DNA of 64,000 nt from Thalassobacillus devorans (GCF_011761345.1 NZ_JAASRY010000003.1:124001-188000); one strand, 5' to 3'. Shown: positions 16,882-26,303, numbered from the stretch's first letter. Translations and numbers: made by a program. The notes: generated by a model not told the origin, from the sequence alone.

Positions 16882-17472
16882 TTAAAACTTTGCCCATAAA
16901 TTCAATTGCAGATTTGTAATGGTTACTTCAATGGTTGGTTCTTTGTCTAAATCAACATCTTTATCTGTTGGAAATAAATAAAAACCGAACTCGTCGCCAC
17001 TACGGGAGTGTAATGCTGAAGAGGAAGAAGGTGTTAATTTAAACGTATCATAATTATACGTTGCGTGTGCTTCTGCTTTTAGCTCATGGGTATAGCCATT
17101 GATATTACGGTAGTGTTCGATACCCGAAACTAAAGTCGCCCCTCCACGACTATAAGTTCCGCTGGACCGGAAGATCACCTCATAGTTTGATTCATTCTCT
17201 ATAATTTTCGAGACATAGATTTGATTTCCTTCCTCATCATCAAAAAGGAATTTTCCTTCATTGCTCTCCGGATCACTTAAATCAATCGTTATCGTATAGT
17301 CACCTTCCATATTATGTGCATTATTCATATAACGCTCGGCGTCGTCGGCTATGTGATTGATTCCTTGAGCCTGAAGGTGATACATGTCAATGGCTTGAGG
17401 TATTAGAAAAGAGCCAACGGCGATAATCCCCATAACAATATATAACGTATTTAAATTCAAGTATTTTTTCAC
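16882..17472 (-). CDS. hypothetical membrane-anchored protein
   Basis: 196 aa, GTG start. One N-terminal membrane segment (about residues 8-26), then an extracellular-looking acidic domain with SRGGATLVSGIEHYRNINGY and a beta-rich C-terminus ending TIEVTITNLQLNLWAKF. No family recognised. The ribosome-binding site is weak (GGGGG ten bases upstream). Confidence 0.55.
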   Translation of the reverse strand: MKKYLNLNTLYIVMGIIAVGSFLIPQAIDMYHLQAQGINHIADDAERYMNNAHNMEGDYTITIDLSDPESNEGKFLFDDEEGNQIYVSKIIENESNYEVIFRSSGTYSRGGATLVSGIEHYRNINGYTHELKAEAHATYNYDTFKLTPSSSSALHSRSGDEFGFYLFPTDKDVDLDKEPTIEVTITNLQLNLWAKF

Positions 17473-17650
17473 TGAATCAAGCCCCCGCTTCCATGCATGC
17501 TATGTTGTATATCTATGGTGGTATTTAAGTTCTATTCGGTACCATCCTAATAATTTCCATGAAGATCGCTGGTTTTCCTGCTTTTGAAGGCATGGAATCT
17601 ATCAGAGAAGAATATCGCATTAGAACCATAAGGAGGGAGCGGTACTAGTT

Positions 17651-17784
17651 TAACGGGCATTAAAGCATAGATAAAGACCGTTGTGGGGTTGCAAACGAGA
17701 GGTAACGGTCTTTATCAACGGGTTAAAGACCGCTAGAAGGGGAGGTTCCTGGTTTAACGGTCATTATAGTGGTTATAAAGACCG
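17651..17784. repeat. 52-bp tandem repeat with inner hairpin (3 units)
   Basis: TAACGG begins at 17651, 17703 and 17755, and TAAAGACCG at 17672, 17724 and 17776: exact 52-bp spacing. Each unit pairs TAACGGTC with GACCG about 20 bases later, best in unit 2 (ACGGTCTTTA versus TTAAAGACCG). It lies downstream of the DUF421 gene within the 17473-17867 gap. An isolated relative lies at 25083-25118. Nothing else is evident in the gap. Confidence 0.75.
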
Positions 17785-17867
17785 CAGGATTAATGAAGTT
17801 CATTCTTCACAGTCTCGAGCAGTGTAGCCTTCCCTTCTTTGATAGCTGAGCGAGGGCATGCACGTTT

Positions 17868-18554
17868 TTAATTCGTAAAGGGGACAATATAAATCCCATC
17901 ATTATTGATCCAATCTGCATAAAGCACGTCTTCACTCTTGGAATAACCGTTGGCCGTCAGCTGATTCTCCAGCCAATAATGGTCAAAACCTAAATCTCGT
18001 ATGTTATCTTCCACGACCTCACCATCCATGATTAATGTAGTACTAAGAAAGGCTTTAGGTTCAGGCAGCTGCAAATCATTGATTTCAACTTTCTGATACT
18101 TCTTTTTCTTCAATATACTAATGGAACCGTTGGACTCTAATATGGCGTAGGCCACTTCGCGGATAGAAAAAATTTCACTTTGCCTTAATAGGCTTAATAA
18201 TTGATTGATATTCATTCGATTCTTTTTTAATTCATGGCGGTCGATTTTGCCATCTCGTATAATGATTGAAGGATTGCCTTCGAGGAGGTTGCGGGTCCCT
18301 TTGTACTTTAGCAACACTTTTTCCATCGTGATCATCAATACTGCCCATAAAAAAATGGTATAAAAAATGTAAAACAAGTTGACATTGCTTTCATAAATTC
18401 CGTTACCTAATAGTTCAGACAGGACGATTGCTGATATAAAATCAAAAGGGGTCAATTGTTTAATGGTTGTTTTCCCTAATAGTTTAGTAGTAAAAAATAA
18501 TAGATAAAATCCAATGATCACCTTCAGGGAAACTTCTAAAAAACTAAGCTCCAA
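17868..18554 (-). CDS. DUF421 membrane protein (YetF/YdfR-like)
   Basis: 228 aa from a TTG at 18554, chosen because AAAGGAGG is eight bases upstream; the longer frame starts without a site. Three N-terminal membrane segments (MELSFLEVSLKVIIGFYLLF onward), with KLLGKTTIKQLTPFDFISAIVLSELLGN typical of DUF421, then the cytoplasmic DUF421 domain with NPSIIIRDGKI. Some relatives are spore or stress membrane proteins. Function unproven. Confidence 0.8.
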   Translation of the reverse strand: MELSFLEVSLKVIIGFYLLFFTTKLLGKTTIKQLTPFDFISAIVLSELLGNGIYESNVNLFYIFYTIFLWAVLMITMEKVLLKYKGTRNLLEGNPSIIIRDGKIDRHELKKNRMNINQLLSLLRQSEIFSIREVAYAILESNGSISILKKKKYQKVEINDLQLPEPKAFLSTTLIMDGEVVEDNIRDLGFDHYWLENQLTANGYSKSEDVLYADWINNDGIYIVPFTN

Positions 18555-18776
18555 AGCTTCTGCCTCCTTTCTATACAAACTCTCCTTCCTAGTGTTAGCA
18601 TTTTTAATAATATTCATACGGCTATATGATGGTTTAATAGATTTAGGAAAATATAAATTAGATAACCAATGATAAAAGGCCAATTCATCCATTGAATTGG
18701 CCTAAGTTATTGCTGTTCAACAGCCTATATCGTTTGATCCCTATTTGGGGTAGTAAAGCATAAATGCTTTGTATGT

Positions 18777-18803
18777 AAAAAGCCGATCCAAGTAAGGATC
18801 GGC
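18777..18803 (-). terminator. rho-independent terminator of wrbA
   Basis: AGCCGATCC/GGATCGGCT perfect stem, with T-run on the minus strand. Confidence 0.85.
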
Positions 18804-18817
18804 TCTGTAACCTTAAA

Positions 18818-19477
18818 TTATTGATTTCCTTTTTTCACCCAGTCGGCAACCGTGACAGTACGTTTAGCCTGATGCTTGACCGCGCCTTCTACGTCATCGA
18901 CCATATTGCCGTCCTGATCCACGGTGACACTTGTGCCATATGGGTTCCCTCCGGCACCGAAAAGTACTTCATCGGTGTAACCTGGTGGGACGATGATCGC
19001 GCCCCAGTGCATCATAGAAGTGTAAAGAGAAAGCAAAGTTGCTTCCTGTCCGCCGTGCGGGTTTTGTGCGGAAGTCATGCCGCTTACGACTTTGTTGATT
19101 GTTTTACCGCTTGCCCACAGACCGCCCTGCGTATCAAGGAATTGTTTCATTTGTGATGGCATGTTGCCAAAACGTGTCGGGATGCTGAAAATGATAGCGT
19201 CTGCCCATTCGAGGTCAGCGGAAGTCGCTACCGGTACGTCTTTCGTTTTTTCGACGGTTGCTTTCCATGCCTCATTCGCTTCGATAACAGATTGTGGTGC
19301 CAGTTCCTCGGCTTTTAATACTTTTACTTCAGCACCGGCTTCTTTTGCTCCTTCTTCCGCCCATTTCGCCATTTTGTAGTTCGTCCCACTCATAGTGTAG
19401 AAAATAACAGCTAATTTTACGTTTGACATTTCTTCCATCTCCTTTGGTTTTCCGAATAGTTTATCTAGTAATCCCAT
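18818..19477 (-). CDS. wrbA: NAD(P)H:quinone oxidoreductase, WrbA type
   Basis: 219 aa from the ATG at 19477 (GGAAGG eight bases upstream). An internal ATG at 19429 with AAGGAG would give a more usual length of about 202 aa starting MSNVKLAVIFY. Flavodoxin-like fold with an FMN loop at YTMSGTNYKMA, then IFSIPTRFGNMPSQMKQFLD and SAQNPHGGQEAT typical of WrbA. It reduces quinones by two electrons, protecting against quinone and thiol stress. The promoter carries MhqR-type boxes, matching the role. Confidence 0.9.
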   Translation of the reverse strand: MGLLDKLFGKPKEMEEMSNVKLAVIFYTMSGTNYKMAKWAEEGAKEAGAEVKVLKAEELAPQSVIEANEAWKATVEKTKDVPVATSADLEWADAIIFSIPTRFGNMPSQMKQFLDTQGGLWASGKTINKVVSGMTSAQNPHGGQEATLLSLYTSMMHWGAIIVPPGYTDEVLFGAGGNPYGTSVTVDQDGNMVDDVEGAVKHQAKRTVTVADWVKKGNQ

Positions 19478-19588
19478 GTTTAACACCTTCCTGCCTTTAC
19501 TTGAACTGAACCTTTAAAGACCACCTCCATATAAACAGATGCGCTTTTCTTCTTATGCCCAAATGGAAGCAGATTATTTAAAGGAATT

Positions 19589-19693
19589 TATTTCGAATTT
19601 GAGATATATAACAAAAATAAATCACCTACTCAAAGGTGTTGGGTATTATCTCGCTTTCAAGATAATTATATTTCGAATTCGAGATATTGTCAA
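19589..19693 (-). promoter_or_regulatory. wrbA promoter with three MhqR-type boxes
   Basis: On the minus strand TTGACA (19693-19688), a 17-bp spacer and TATAAT (19670-19665) make a consensus sigma-A promoter. The palindrome TATTTCGAATTCGAGATA (19669-19686) fills the spacer. A second copy, ATTATCTCGCTTTCAAGATAAT in two halves at 19645-19666, covers the start site. A third (19589-19608) lies in the leader. They match the ATCTC-GAATTC-GAGAT operator known for Bacillus MhqR, which controls quinone-detoxifying genes. The rest of 19478-19906 shows no gene. Confidence 0.88.
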
Positions 19694-19864
19694 CGGCTAT
19701 TTTTATATTTTTTGGCCTGAATAAAAGCAGAGAGGAGGACTTCTGATTTTTTTGGTTCAACTTAGTAGCAACTGGCATGTATTTGGTGAAATAAGCACCC
19801 TGCACCAATAGCAAGGTTGTAATCAGCCAGCTTGTTGTATGTTTAAAAGTTCGTTCAAAAACAG

Positions 19865-19900
19865 AAAATGCCCGCTCACTGTGAGAACAGAGGCAGGCAT
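19865..19900 (-). terminator. terminator of the thermonuclease-like gene
   Basis: ATGCCCGC/GCAGGCAT stem (one G-T pair), followed on the minus strand by TTTT. Confidence 0.7.
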
Positions 19901-19906
19901 ATGATG

Positions 19907-21079
19907 TTATGGCAAACTTTCACAAACGACACCGTCTCCATCATAACCATCGAGCCGGTGCGGGTCAGACTCAGGTCCTCCAGCTGCTTCATAAAACGCC
20001 TGGGCTTCTTCCTGGGTGTCGAAGTCGCTACAGTCGCGGTCCGGTCCGTTGGGGTCGTATTTTAAAGCTGCAGAACCGCTGCCGGAATCACTGGGAGATG
20101 AACGGTCAGAACTTCCAGAGTCATTACCAGAATTAGAACCGCTGGATGAGCTACTTGATCCTCCGGAAGAAGTCTCTCCAGAGGTGAACCCGTCACTGGT
20201 GACGTAGCCGTCGATACTCCAGATTCCGATTCCCTTGTTGCGGGCGCGCGCTTCCGCCTGCTTTAGCCGATCCTGGTATTTATATGGCGGGTCGTACACA
20301 TAGGCATAGCGGGCGAGGCCATTCTCGAGCAGTTTTTCATTGAACAGTTCACCGTTCACCCAAAGATAGCCGAGCAGACGGCCGTAATGGTCGCGCTTCG
20401 GTCCATCGGATTCGTACTTTACTTTTGTGCCGGGCTTTAGCACTTCTTTAGCAAAAGCAGATGCTTCAGGGCCAAACTTCTGCGTACCCCCGTGCACTTC
20501 CGGTGTATCGACGAGCAGCAGGCGGACGCTTTCTGTCTCACCGTTGTAGTTGATTTCAATCGTGTCACCGTCCACTACGCGGCTGACCGTCGCATTCGTG
20601 TCCGGAGTTTCATCCTGCTTTGAGGTATCTTCTTGTTTATCGTCAGAAGGATCCTTTATTTCTTCCTGACTGGTGCTGTCTTTCTTTTCGGATTGATTTT
20701 CGGAATCATCGTTACGATCTTCTGTTGCCGAACCGTCATCCTTTGATTCATCTGTTTTTTCACTGTCAGATTCGTTTGATGAATCCTCTTGAGGTTCAAA
20801 CGAATCTTTTTCTTCTTTATCGTCTGTGTCCTTGTCTTCCTGGGGCTCTTCGGTTTCTTCCACCTGTTCTTCATTGGCATCTTCGGTTGTCTCATTTTCC
20901 TCGCTGTAGGTCATATCGAACAGCGTCATACTGATGATGAAGGCGAGGGAGTAAATGAGAAGCACGCGTCTGCGAGTCGGCTTTTTGTTTGACCAGAACA
21001 AAGCACGTTTTGGGGAAAATAATCCCACGACCATGAGAATGAGGGTCGCGAAGGCAAGTAACATAAATAATATATCCAC
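19907..21079 (-). CDS. membrane-anchored thermonuclease with excalibur domain
   Basis: 390 aa, GTG start. Two membrane segments (residues 4-22 and 40-55), then a very acidic Ser/Asp/Glu-rich linker (56-160). A staphylococcal-nuclease domain (162-291) shows VDGDTI, Arg186 in RLLLVDTPE and Arg234 in [13 protein letters not shown] Ser/Gly linker follows, then a C-terminal excalibur calcium-binding motif (about 340-388) ending in [13 protein letters not shown]-like residues. It probably degrades extracellular nucleic acids at the cell surface. The acidic linker fits a salty habitat. Confidence 0.88.
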   Translation of the reverse strand: MDILFMLLAFATLILMVVGLFSPKRALFWSNKKPTRRRVLLIYSLAFIISMTLFDMTYSEENETTEDANEEQVEETEEPQEDKDTDDKEEKDSFEPQEDSSNESDSEKTDESKDDGSATEDRNDDSENQSEKKDSTSQEEIKDPSDDKQEDTSKQDETPDTNATVSRVVDGDTIEINYNGETESVRLLLVDTPEVHGGTQKFGPEASAFAKEVLKPGTKVKYESDGPKRDHYGRLLGYLWVNGELFNEKLLENGLARYAYVYDPPYKYQDRLKQAEARARNKGIGIWSIDGYVTSDGFTSGETSSGGSSSSSSGSNSGNDSGSSDRSSPSDSGSGSAALKYDPNGPDRDCSDFDTQEEAQAFYEAAGGPESDPHRLDGYDGDGVVCESLP

Positions 21080-21185
21080 TGTATTAAACCTCTCCCTAGT
21101 AAAATCTTACACTACTATTCTAAGGAAAATACTGGATTTTTCAAGAGGATATCAATGGGAATGAGGAGAAGGAAGGCATTAATAT

Positions 21186-21225
21186 GTAAAATAAACTTTA
21201 CAAAATGTATAGTTAACCTTACAAT
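21186..21225 (+). promoter_or_regulatory. promoter of the XRE-regulator pair
   Basis: TTTACA (21197-21202), a 17-bp spacer and TACAAT (21220-21225). The inverted repeat GTAAA...TTTAC (21186-21201) overlaps the -35 region and could be an autoregulatory operator. Confidence 0.6.
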
Positions 21226-21256
21226 AGAAATGGAAGAAAGTAGAAGGAGTTTAGGT

Positions 21257-21466
21257 ATGGAAATAAAAAATCGAGTCAAAGAATTGAGAGCGAGAGACGG
21301 GCTGACGCAAGGCGCACTGGCAGAGAAAGTCCATGTGACGCGTCAGACCATCGTCGCCCTTGAAAAAGGAAGTTACGTTCCATCGCTATTACTTGCGATG
21401 AATATCGCGCGGACATTCGAGATGCCCGTAGAGGAGATTTTCAGTATAGAGGGGGAGGATTCATGA
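21257..21466 (+). CDS. small XRE-family regulator (YozG-like)
   Basis: 69 aa, almost entirely one helix-turn-helix: LTQGALAEKVHVTRQTIVALEKG. AAGGAG nine bases upstream. Its stop codon overlaps the start of the next gene by four bases (ATGA), so the two are co-translated. Such XRE/membrane-protein pairs are common in Firmicutes. Confidence 0.88.
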   Translation: MEIKNRVKELRARDGLTQGALAEKVHVTRQTIVALEKGSYVPSLLLAMNIARTFEMPVEEIFSIEGEDS

Positions 21467-21930
21467 AAATCATGAAGAGTGTATGGATTTCTTTGGCGGT
21501 ACTGGGTTTGTTTAGCTGGGCATTAGTTGAGTTTTATTCCGCATCCATTGATATTTCGAAGTTTTTACAAGATCCGGAGAGGGAGTATATGTTTGAGATC
21601 CGGCTGATTCCGTTTGTTGCATTCTTCCTTATTGGTGGATGGCTGGCTTTTGTATCCATCCGAAAAAAGCGGAAGTACCAATCATGGAAAAAGGTATTTT
21701 TACTCCCGGATGAATTTGAAGAGTCAGATGAACGGGAAAAGCAGCTCACCGCACAGGCCTGCCGCTCCGCCTACATCAGCATGTGGTATTCTTTCCCAGT
21801 AATCAGTGCATTGCTGCTTTTGTATCCATTCGTAACAGAAACCTTGCCCTATTACCCGATCCTGGTATTTGCTTTGCTTCCCATTACCCAAATCATCACC
21901 TATACGGTTTCTTGGAAAAAGAATTTCTAA
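21463..21930 (+). CDS. membrane protein partner of the XRE regulator (DUF2178-like)
   Basis: 155 aa with four membrane segments (about residues 5-22, 45-65, 105-122 and 130-148) and a central cytoplasmic loop EEFEESDEREKQLTAQACRSA. The DEREK-type loop is typical of DUF2178 proteins found beside small XRE regulators. The membrane protein may signal to its regulator. Function unknown. Confidence 0.75.
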   Translation: MKIMKSVWISLAVLGLFSWALVEFYSASIDISKFLQDPEREYMFEIRLIPFVAFFLIGGWLAFVSIRKKRKYQSWKKVFLLPDEFEESDEREKQLTAQACRSAYISMWYSFPVISALLLLYPFVTETLPYYPILVFALLPITQIITYTVSWKKNF

Positions 21931-21941
21931 ATTGACCAATA

Positions 21942-21984
21942 AAAATGCCTGCACCTACTAAGCTAGCAGTAGGGCAGGCGTTTT
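21942..21984 (+). terminator. rho-independent terminator
   Basis: GCCTG..CTACT paired with AGTAG..CAGGC, flanked by AAAA and TTTT. Confidence 0.8.
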
Positions 21985-22217
21985 GAGTAGTATGGTTTTA
22001 TTTGAATTCTTTTTTTTGTTGCTTCGTATATGATCATGTGAATCATCTCCTTATTACGAAAATGAAGGTAATTATTTTTCCATATAGAAAGAGTTATATA
22101 TTCAGCTTACCTTATTTTCCCACTTGATTGTAGAAAAATTAATCTAAACGAAGCGGTGATAGACATGTGATTAATTGAGTTCAGCAACAGATGTACTAAC
22201 TCAGGAGGTCTTTTAAC

Positions 22218-23456
22218 ATGAATGAAAAGGTAAACTTCTCTCCGGAAGAACTCTATCGGGAGAGAGCGGAGGAAGTTTTTAATAGGCATAAAAATATCAT
22301 CACACATAAATTGCCGGAAGCGGAAATCTATCATATTGGCAGCACTGCCGTTAGGGGCTCGCTGACAAAAGGAGATGTCGATCTTCAGGTGCGTGTCACT
22401 CAGGAGGACTTTGAAAAAGCGAGAAATGCAATGCTGGATTTATATCCTGTGAATACGGGGAGCGATCAAACTTCCTATTTCTGTTCCTTTGAGTATGGAG
22501 AAGATGTACTGCCAGTGGGTGTCCAGTTGACCGTGAAAGGCACATCTGTCGACCACTTTTACCAGATGACCTGTTTTTTCAAAGAAAACCCATCCTGCAC
22601 GGACCAGTATAATACATTGAAAAAGCGGTATGAAGGAGCGGACATGGAAGAGTACCGGAAGGCGAAGGCCGCTTTCCTAACTGAAGTTTTGGAAGCACCT
22701 GCCTATCAGAGGCTGGCGGAAAGGCTGGAAATCTACGATAAAGTTAAGTTTGTCGAAGGGGAAGAGTATGTAACGGTGGAAGATACCAGACATCTGACGG
22801 ATCAGGAGATGAAAGACCTTATCACACACTTATTGAACGATCCAGCTTTTCATTCCAAGGACATGACGCTCCTTGTCCACCATAAATTCAGTGAAGAAAT
22901 CGAAGTCTATTTAACAGAGCATAGGTTTCAGATGCTCGACGAAAATGTCATGGTGAAAAAATTGCTCACTCAGGAAACGGCGGAAGCTGCCTATTTTGAT
23001 ACAGCTTCTCTTCATGATATCCCTGAAGAGGCCTTCAAGCCTATTTGGAAGAAAGCGATGAGCGGTTCCTTAAACGCACCATCTTCCTTGGATATGGACG
23101 GGCACATGCAAAGCGTCAAAGGAGAGCTTGGCGAAGATTATCGCAAATCCTGCCTGGTTGCTTATGAGAACGGCGAACCTATTGGGGTTGTGATGCCCCA
23201 CATCGAACCAGGGACCGCCGATGAAGGAAGGTTGTTTTATTTCGGTCTCGTTCCGGAAGCACGAGGCAAAAGGAAAAGTAAACAGCTACACCTTCAGGCG
23301 CTTGACATATTAAAAAGTCAGTTCGGCGCCAGCTATTACATCGGCTCCACGAGTCGGAATAATGTCCCGATGCTCAAGACCTTTGAAGCAAATAGCTGCA
23401 CGGTTGTAGAGAAGAACAAGGTGTATAAGCGGGCGAAAGCTGCGGGTAAAAAATAA
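22218..23456 (+). CDS. GrpB-type nucleotidyltransferase fused to GNAT-like domain
   Basis: 412 aa with AGGAGG upstream. Residues 1-165 are a GrpB/UPF0157 nucleotidyltransferase-like domain: IYHIGSTAVRGSLTKGDVDLQV has the GS motif and the D-x-D metal pair. GrpB domains are often fused to coenzyme-A or acetyltransferase modules. The C-terminal half (about 250-405) looks like a GNAT acetyltransferase with LFYFGLVPEARGKRKSKQLH, the acetyl-CoA-binding loop. Substrate unknown. Confidence 0.82.
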   Translation: MNEKVNFSPEELYRERAEEVFNRHKNIITHKLPEAEIYHIGSTAVRGSLTKGDVDLQVRVTQEDFEKARNAMLDLYPVNTGSDQTSYFCSFEYGEDVLPVGVQLTVKGTSVDHFYQMTCFFKENPSCTDQYNTLKKRYEGADMEEYRKAKAAFLTEVLEAPAYQRLAERLEIYDKVKFVEGEEYVTVEDTRHLTDQEMKDLITHLLNDPAFHSKDMTLLVHHKFSEEIEVYLTEHRFQMLDENVMVKKLLTQETAEAAYFDTASLHDIPEEAFKPIWKKAMSGSLNAPSSLDMDGHMQSVKGELGEDYRKSCLVAYENGEPIGVVMPHIEPGTADEGRLFYFGLVPEARGKRKSKQLHLQALDILKSQFGASYYIGSTSRNNVPMLKTFEANSCTVVEKNKVYKRAKAAGKK

Positions 23457-23539
23457 ATAAAAGGGAATATTCAAAAGAGAAAAGTAACGGGCACCTTTGA
23501 TTGGAGAAAATAGCGAAAAACATATGGGAGTGGAATTGG

Positions 23540-24133
23540 ATGCGAAAACTGTTCTTCGGAGTAATGCTTGCTGCTTCCATAGCAGGGGTTCTGATGGCCT
23601 TGTTTCCGAATTTGAGCTTAATGAACAAGCTATTGTTACAACTTCTTCTGCCAATTGCCGCTATTTATTGGATCAATAAAAATCGCTACTGGTTCCATCA
23701 TTACATCCAGAAAACATGGCTCGTGTGCAGTCATCCGTTAGGGATATCCATTGTGTTTTTGGTGTTAACCGGGGGATATGACTTGCTCGTGTTTACCAGT
23801 ACTGTTGTATGGGTCCTGCCTGTCTTACAGTTATTGATGTTCGCTAGTTCGTTTCTTTTTTGGAGTATGTTCCTTGGGGCTGGTCGGAATACCAACCCCC
23901 TATCGTTAGGAGAAAGATCACTTTACCTCGTCGTCAACATGCTAGTGTTAGGAGTCTATGCATTCATTGCCAGCCACTACTTTCCATCTCATATCACAGG
24001 CATCTATACATTTATCGGCTCGATCGTAGTTGTGATGACATTTTTATTAGGCTATACGCTTATGATGTGGGGGAGAAAAGAACATGTGGTAGACCGGCGG
24101 ACGGTCGAAGGGCTGGTACGGAAATTAAAATAA
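23540..24133 (+). CDS. integral membrane protein of unknown function
   Basis: 197 aa from the ATG at 23540 with GGGAG upstream; a TTG at 23501 is possible. Six or so hydrophobic segments between residues 5 and 180, short loops and a basic C-terminus (VDRRTVEGLVRKLK). No family recognised. Confidence 0.65.
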   Translation: MRKLFFGVMLAASIAGVLMALFPNLSLMNKLLLQLLLPIAAIYWINKNRYWFHHYIQKTWLVCSHPLGISIVFLVLTGGYDLLVFTSTVVWVLPVLQLLMFASSFLFWSMFLGAGRNTNPLSLGERSLYLVVNMLVLGVYAFIASHYFPSHITGIYTFIGSIVVVMTFLLGYTLMMWGRKEHVVDRRTVEGLVRKLK

Positions 24134-24440
24134 TGTGACAGATTTCAGAAGGTTCACGTTAAGGAGAGGATTATTTAAAATGAATGGGGGAGTGTCACAC
24201 CTAACTTTCCTTAACCCTACAGAGTCCTTATAAGTAACTTTAAGACAGCAGAAGGCGCATTGAATGAAACGCATATTATCTTCATCTTACAGTCTTTTAC
24301 AAAAGGGGCTCCACAGAAAGATGCCACAAACTAGGTGGAAGCTGAAATGTTTTATAATATCGAAAAGTATTCCCTTTGTATGTACATCCCTCAAAAGACA
24401 ACATACAATATAGAAAGTTTAATTTAGGTGGGTATTATGT

Positions 24441-24818
24441 ATGCAAAGAAATAATAAGCACAAAGTGAATACTCGTGTGGTTTATGATTGGCAATCATCT
24501 AATTCTGAATTTAAATTAAAGATTCCGATAAAATCAAAGCGTAAAGTTAACCCCTTTAAAGCTGATACTTATCAGTATAATGCTTTATCTGATGGGGTTA
24601 GTTCAATCTATACGGATGAAGATGAATTGAAGGAATATGGGCAGCGAGGCATTCTAGATCCAGGGAATGTTACTTATATTAATCTTTTTATAAACGGAGT
24701 ATTACAGCCGCCAAACACTTATACAGTAAAAAAAGGTTATCTCCGCTTAAATACAAATAGTATACCAGCAGAAAACACTCCTATCATCCTCCAATTTATC
24801 ACTATTTATCAATCATAA
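24441..24818 (+). CDS. DUF4183-type protein
   Basis: 125 aa. A basic N-terminus ([20 protein letters not shown]), then the DUF4183 core with [28 protein letters not shown] and a hydrophobic C-terminus. DUF4183 occurs in Bacillaceae, often with spore-surface or collagen-like proteins. Related in the core (YINGVLQ) to the gene at 25202-25585 on the other strand. The 24134-24440 gap in front of it holds no convincing gene. Confidence 0.8.
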   Translation: MQRNNKHKVNTRVVYDWQSSNSEFKLKIPIKSKRKVNPFKADTYQYNALSDGVSSIYTDEDELKEYGQRGILDPGNVTYINLFINGVLQPPNTYTVKKGYLRLNTNSIPAENTPIILQFITIYQS

Positions 24819-25082
24819 AAACCTTATTACCATTCCCCTTTAGGTAGACAGTAAAAAAAGAGAGCATGTAATGTGCGCTCTTAACCTATTATCTGGAGGG
24901 GAATTTTCTTTGGATAAAAGGGGAGCCCTTTACCATATATACATACGATAAGTTGTTCGATTGAAAGATGAAGAAAAGGGGCGTATCGCTAGATGGGCGT
25001 AGGAGAAAATACCGATCCCCTTTACTTCTTAAGATGGAGAAGTGTCGAAGACGGGTATTAAATGGCGATTTCAAATAAAGTT

Positions 25083-25118
25083 TAACGGTCTTTCCCCTAT
25101 AATATCGGGAAAAGACCG
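25083..25118. repeat. isolated hairpin related to the 52-bp repeats
   Basis: CGGTCTTT (25086-25093) pairs perfectly with AAAGACCG (25111-25118), preceded by TTTAA as in the 17651-17784 units. It lies in the 24819-25201 gap between the two DUF4183 genes; nothing else there is convincing. Confidence 0.65.
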
Positions 25119-25201
25119 TAGATTGGTTTGTGCTATTATTAATTTTCTAAATGAAAATGATCTGTACGACCATCAGTGGAAACTCTTATTTTTCACTATT
25201 G

Positions 25202-25585
25202 TTAAGTTATTATATCAGTAGTAGAGGTTGGAGTATAATTTACGACTTCTAGTACAATAGGGGATCCTGAAATGATCGGGTCTCCGCCGGCTGGTACATC
25301 AATATCAAGTGATCCGGCCGTTGTAGCTCCTGGCGTATAGGTTGATATTCCACCCATTTGTAGGACACCGTTAATATAAACATTATAATAACTATTATCG
25401 GTAGCTAGTGTTGGAAGTTCAGTAGCTGCTGCTCCTGAGCCATCGAAAAAATCGGCTGTATCTATTGATAAAGTAGCTCCAGCAGCTGTTTCTCCAGTAG
25501 TGACGTGAAAGAATTTTTCAGGTGTTGGATCTACAGCAACTGTTGAAGAAGCCGTTATTTGAAGTTTCATTAGTTCAAGTGCCAT
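25202..25585 (-). CDS. DUF4183-type protein
   Basis: 127 aa with GGAGGTG upstream on the minus strand. Acidic and Thr/Ala/Ser-rich, with the DUF4183 core NSYYNVYINGVLQMGGISTY and a C-terminus rich in beta branches. It differs strongly in charge from the basic paralogue at 24441. A surface or spore-coat role is a guess based on the family. Confidence 0.8.
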   Translation of the reverse strand: MALELMKLQITASSTVAVDPTPEKFFHVTTGETAAGATLSIDTADFFDGSGAAATELPTLATDNSYYNVYINGVLQMGGISTYTPGATTAGSLDIDVPAGGDPIISGSPIVLEVVNYTPTSTTDIIT

Positions 25586-25921
25586 AATACACCTCCTTTA
25601 TAACTAGTCTTATACTATAGTATGATGTAATTTGAAAATTGCTTAGACAGGTTTATTGATTTTATCTTTTTATTTAGAGAGCAAAACAGAGGGTGAAAAA
25701 GTGGATGAAAACAAAACACAATAACCGCTGCGGCGGATCACTTTCCCAGATAATATTACCGGGCTAGTTTTTTTAGTTTTGGTTTGGAGTCAATTCATGA
25801 CCGGACAGACCTTATATGTCGATGATGGAATCGTCATGAAGCAAGCCCATTGCATAGAACCGGTCTTTCGTCGGTGCAATAGGGCATTATGGTATAAGGA
25901 GAGAAAACTAGGAGGGGTTCT

Positions 25922-26038
25922 ATGAGCTGTCCTGATGAAATTCGGGAACGAATCCTTGAACAATTGAAAACTCCTGTAATGAATCAACTCGCACATGAAC
26001 AGATAAAGGTCTATCTGTTCGGCTCGTGGGCTCCGTAG
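25922..26038 (+). pseudogene. truncated MNT-type nucleotidyltransferase
   Basis: An ATG preceded by AGGAGGGG opens a 38-codon frame beginning MSCPDEIRER and ending IKVYLFGSWAP, then TAG. The GSWA motif normally begins the catalytic loop of MNT-type (MNT/HEPN antitoxin) nucleotidyltransferases and is followed by G...SDxDL. Here the frame stops right after it, and the following bases form a terminator. No continuation is visible in another frame. It is the largest recognisable relic in the otherwise empty 25586-26453 stretch. Confidence 0.6.
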
Positions 26039-26046
26039 GGAATTTT

Positions 26047-26080
26047 AAAAGGCGCAATCCCGAATGGGAGAGCGCCTTTT
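26047..26080 (+). terminator. rho-independent terminator behind the truncated gene
   Basis: AAAAGGCGC/GCGCCTTTT stem, nine bases after the premature stop codon. Confidence 0.7.
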
Positions 26081-26277
26081 ATGGAAAGGAGCAGAGTTTT
26101 AATAAGCATTCTTGGATCAACATTGATGGGGTGGACCACGAAGTGTTTCCTATCTTCGGAATCGTGGTAAGGATGGAAATTAGAGATACCATAGGGTATG
26201 CGAATAACCCACAATTGTGACAAGGAACCTTGTCAATCGTACTCGAAGGGTGGCCGTGATCTGTAAGTTTATAATAC

Positions 26278-26303
26278 AAAACCCTGAATAACATCCGGGT
26301 TTT
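26278..26303. terminator. terminator-like hairpin
   Basis: AAAACCC...GGGTTTT stem around TGAATAACATCC in the gene-free stretch. No gene is assignable to it. Confidence 0.4.

Noticed and set aside
24180-24233. 17-codon ORF MNGGVSHLTFLNPTESL
   Set aside because: AAGGAG is too far from the ATG and there is no further support.
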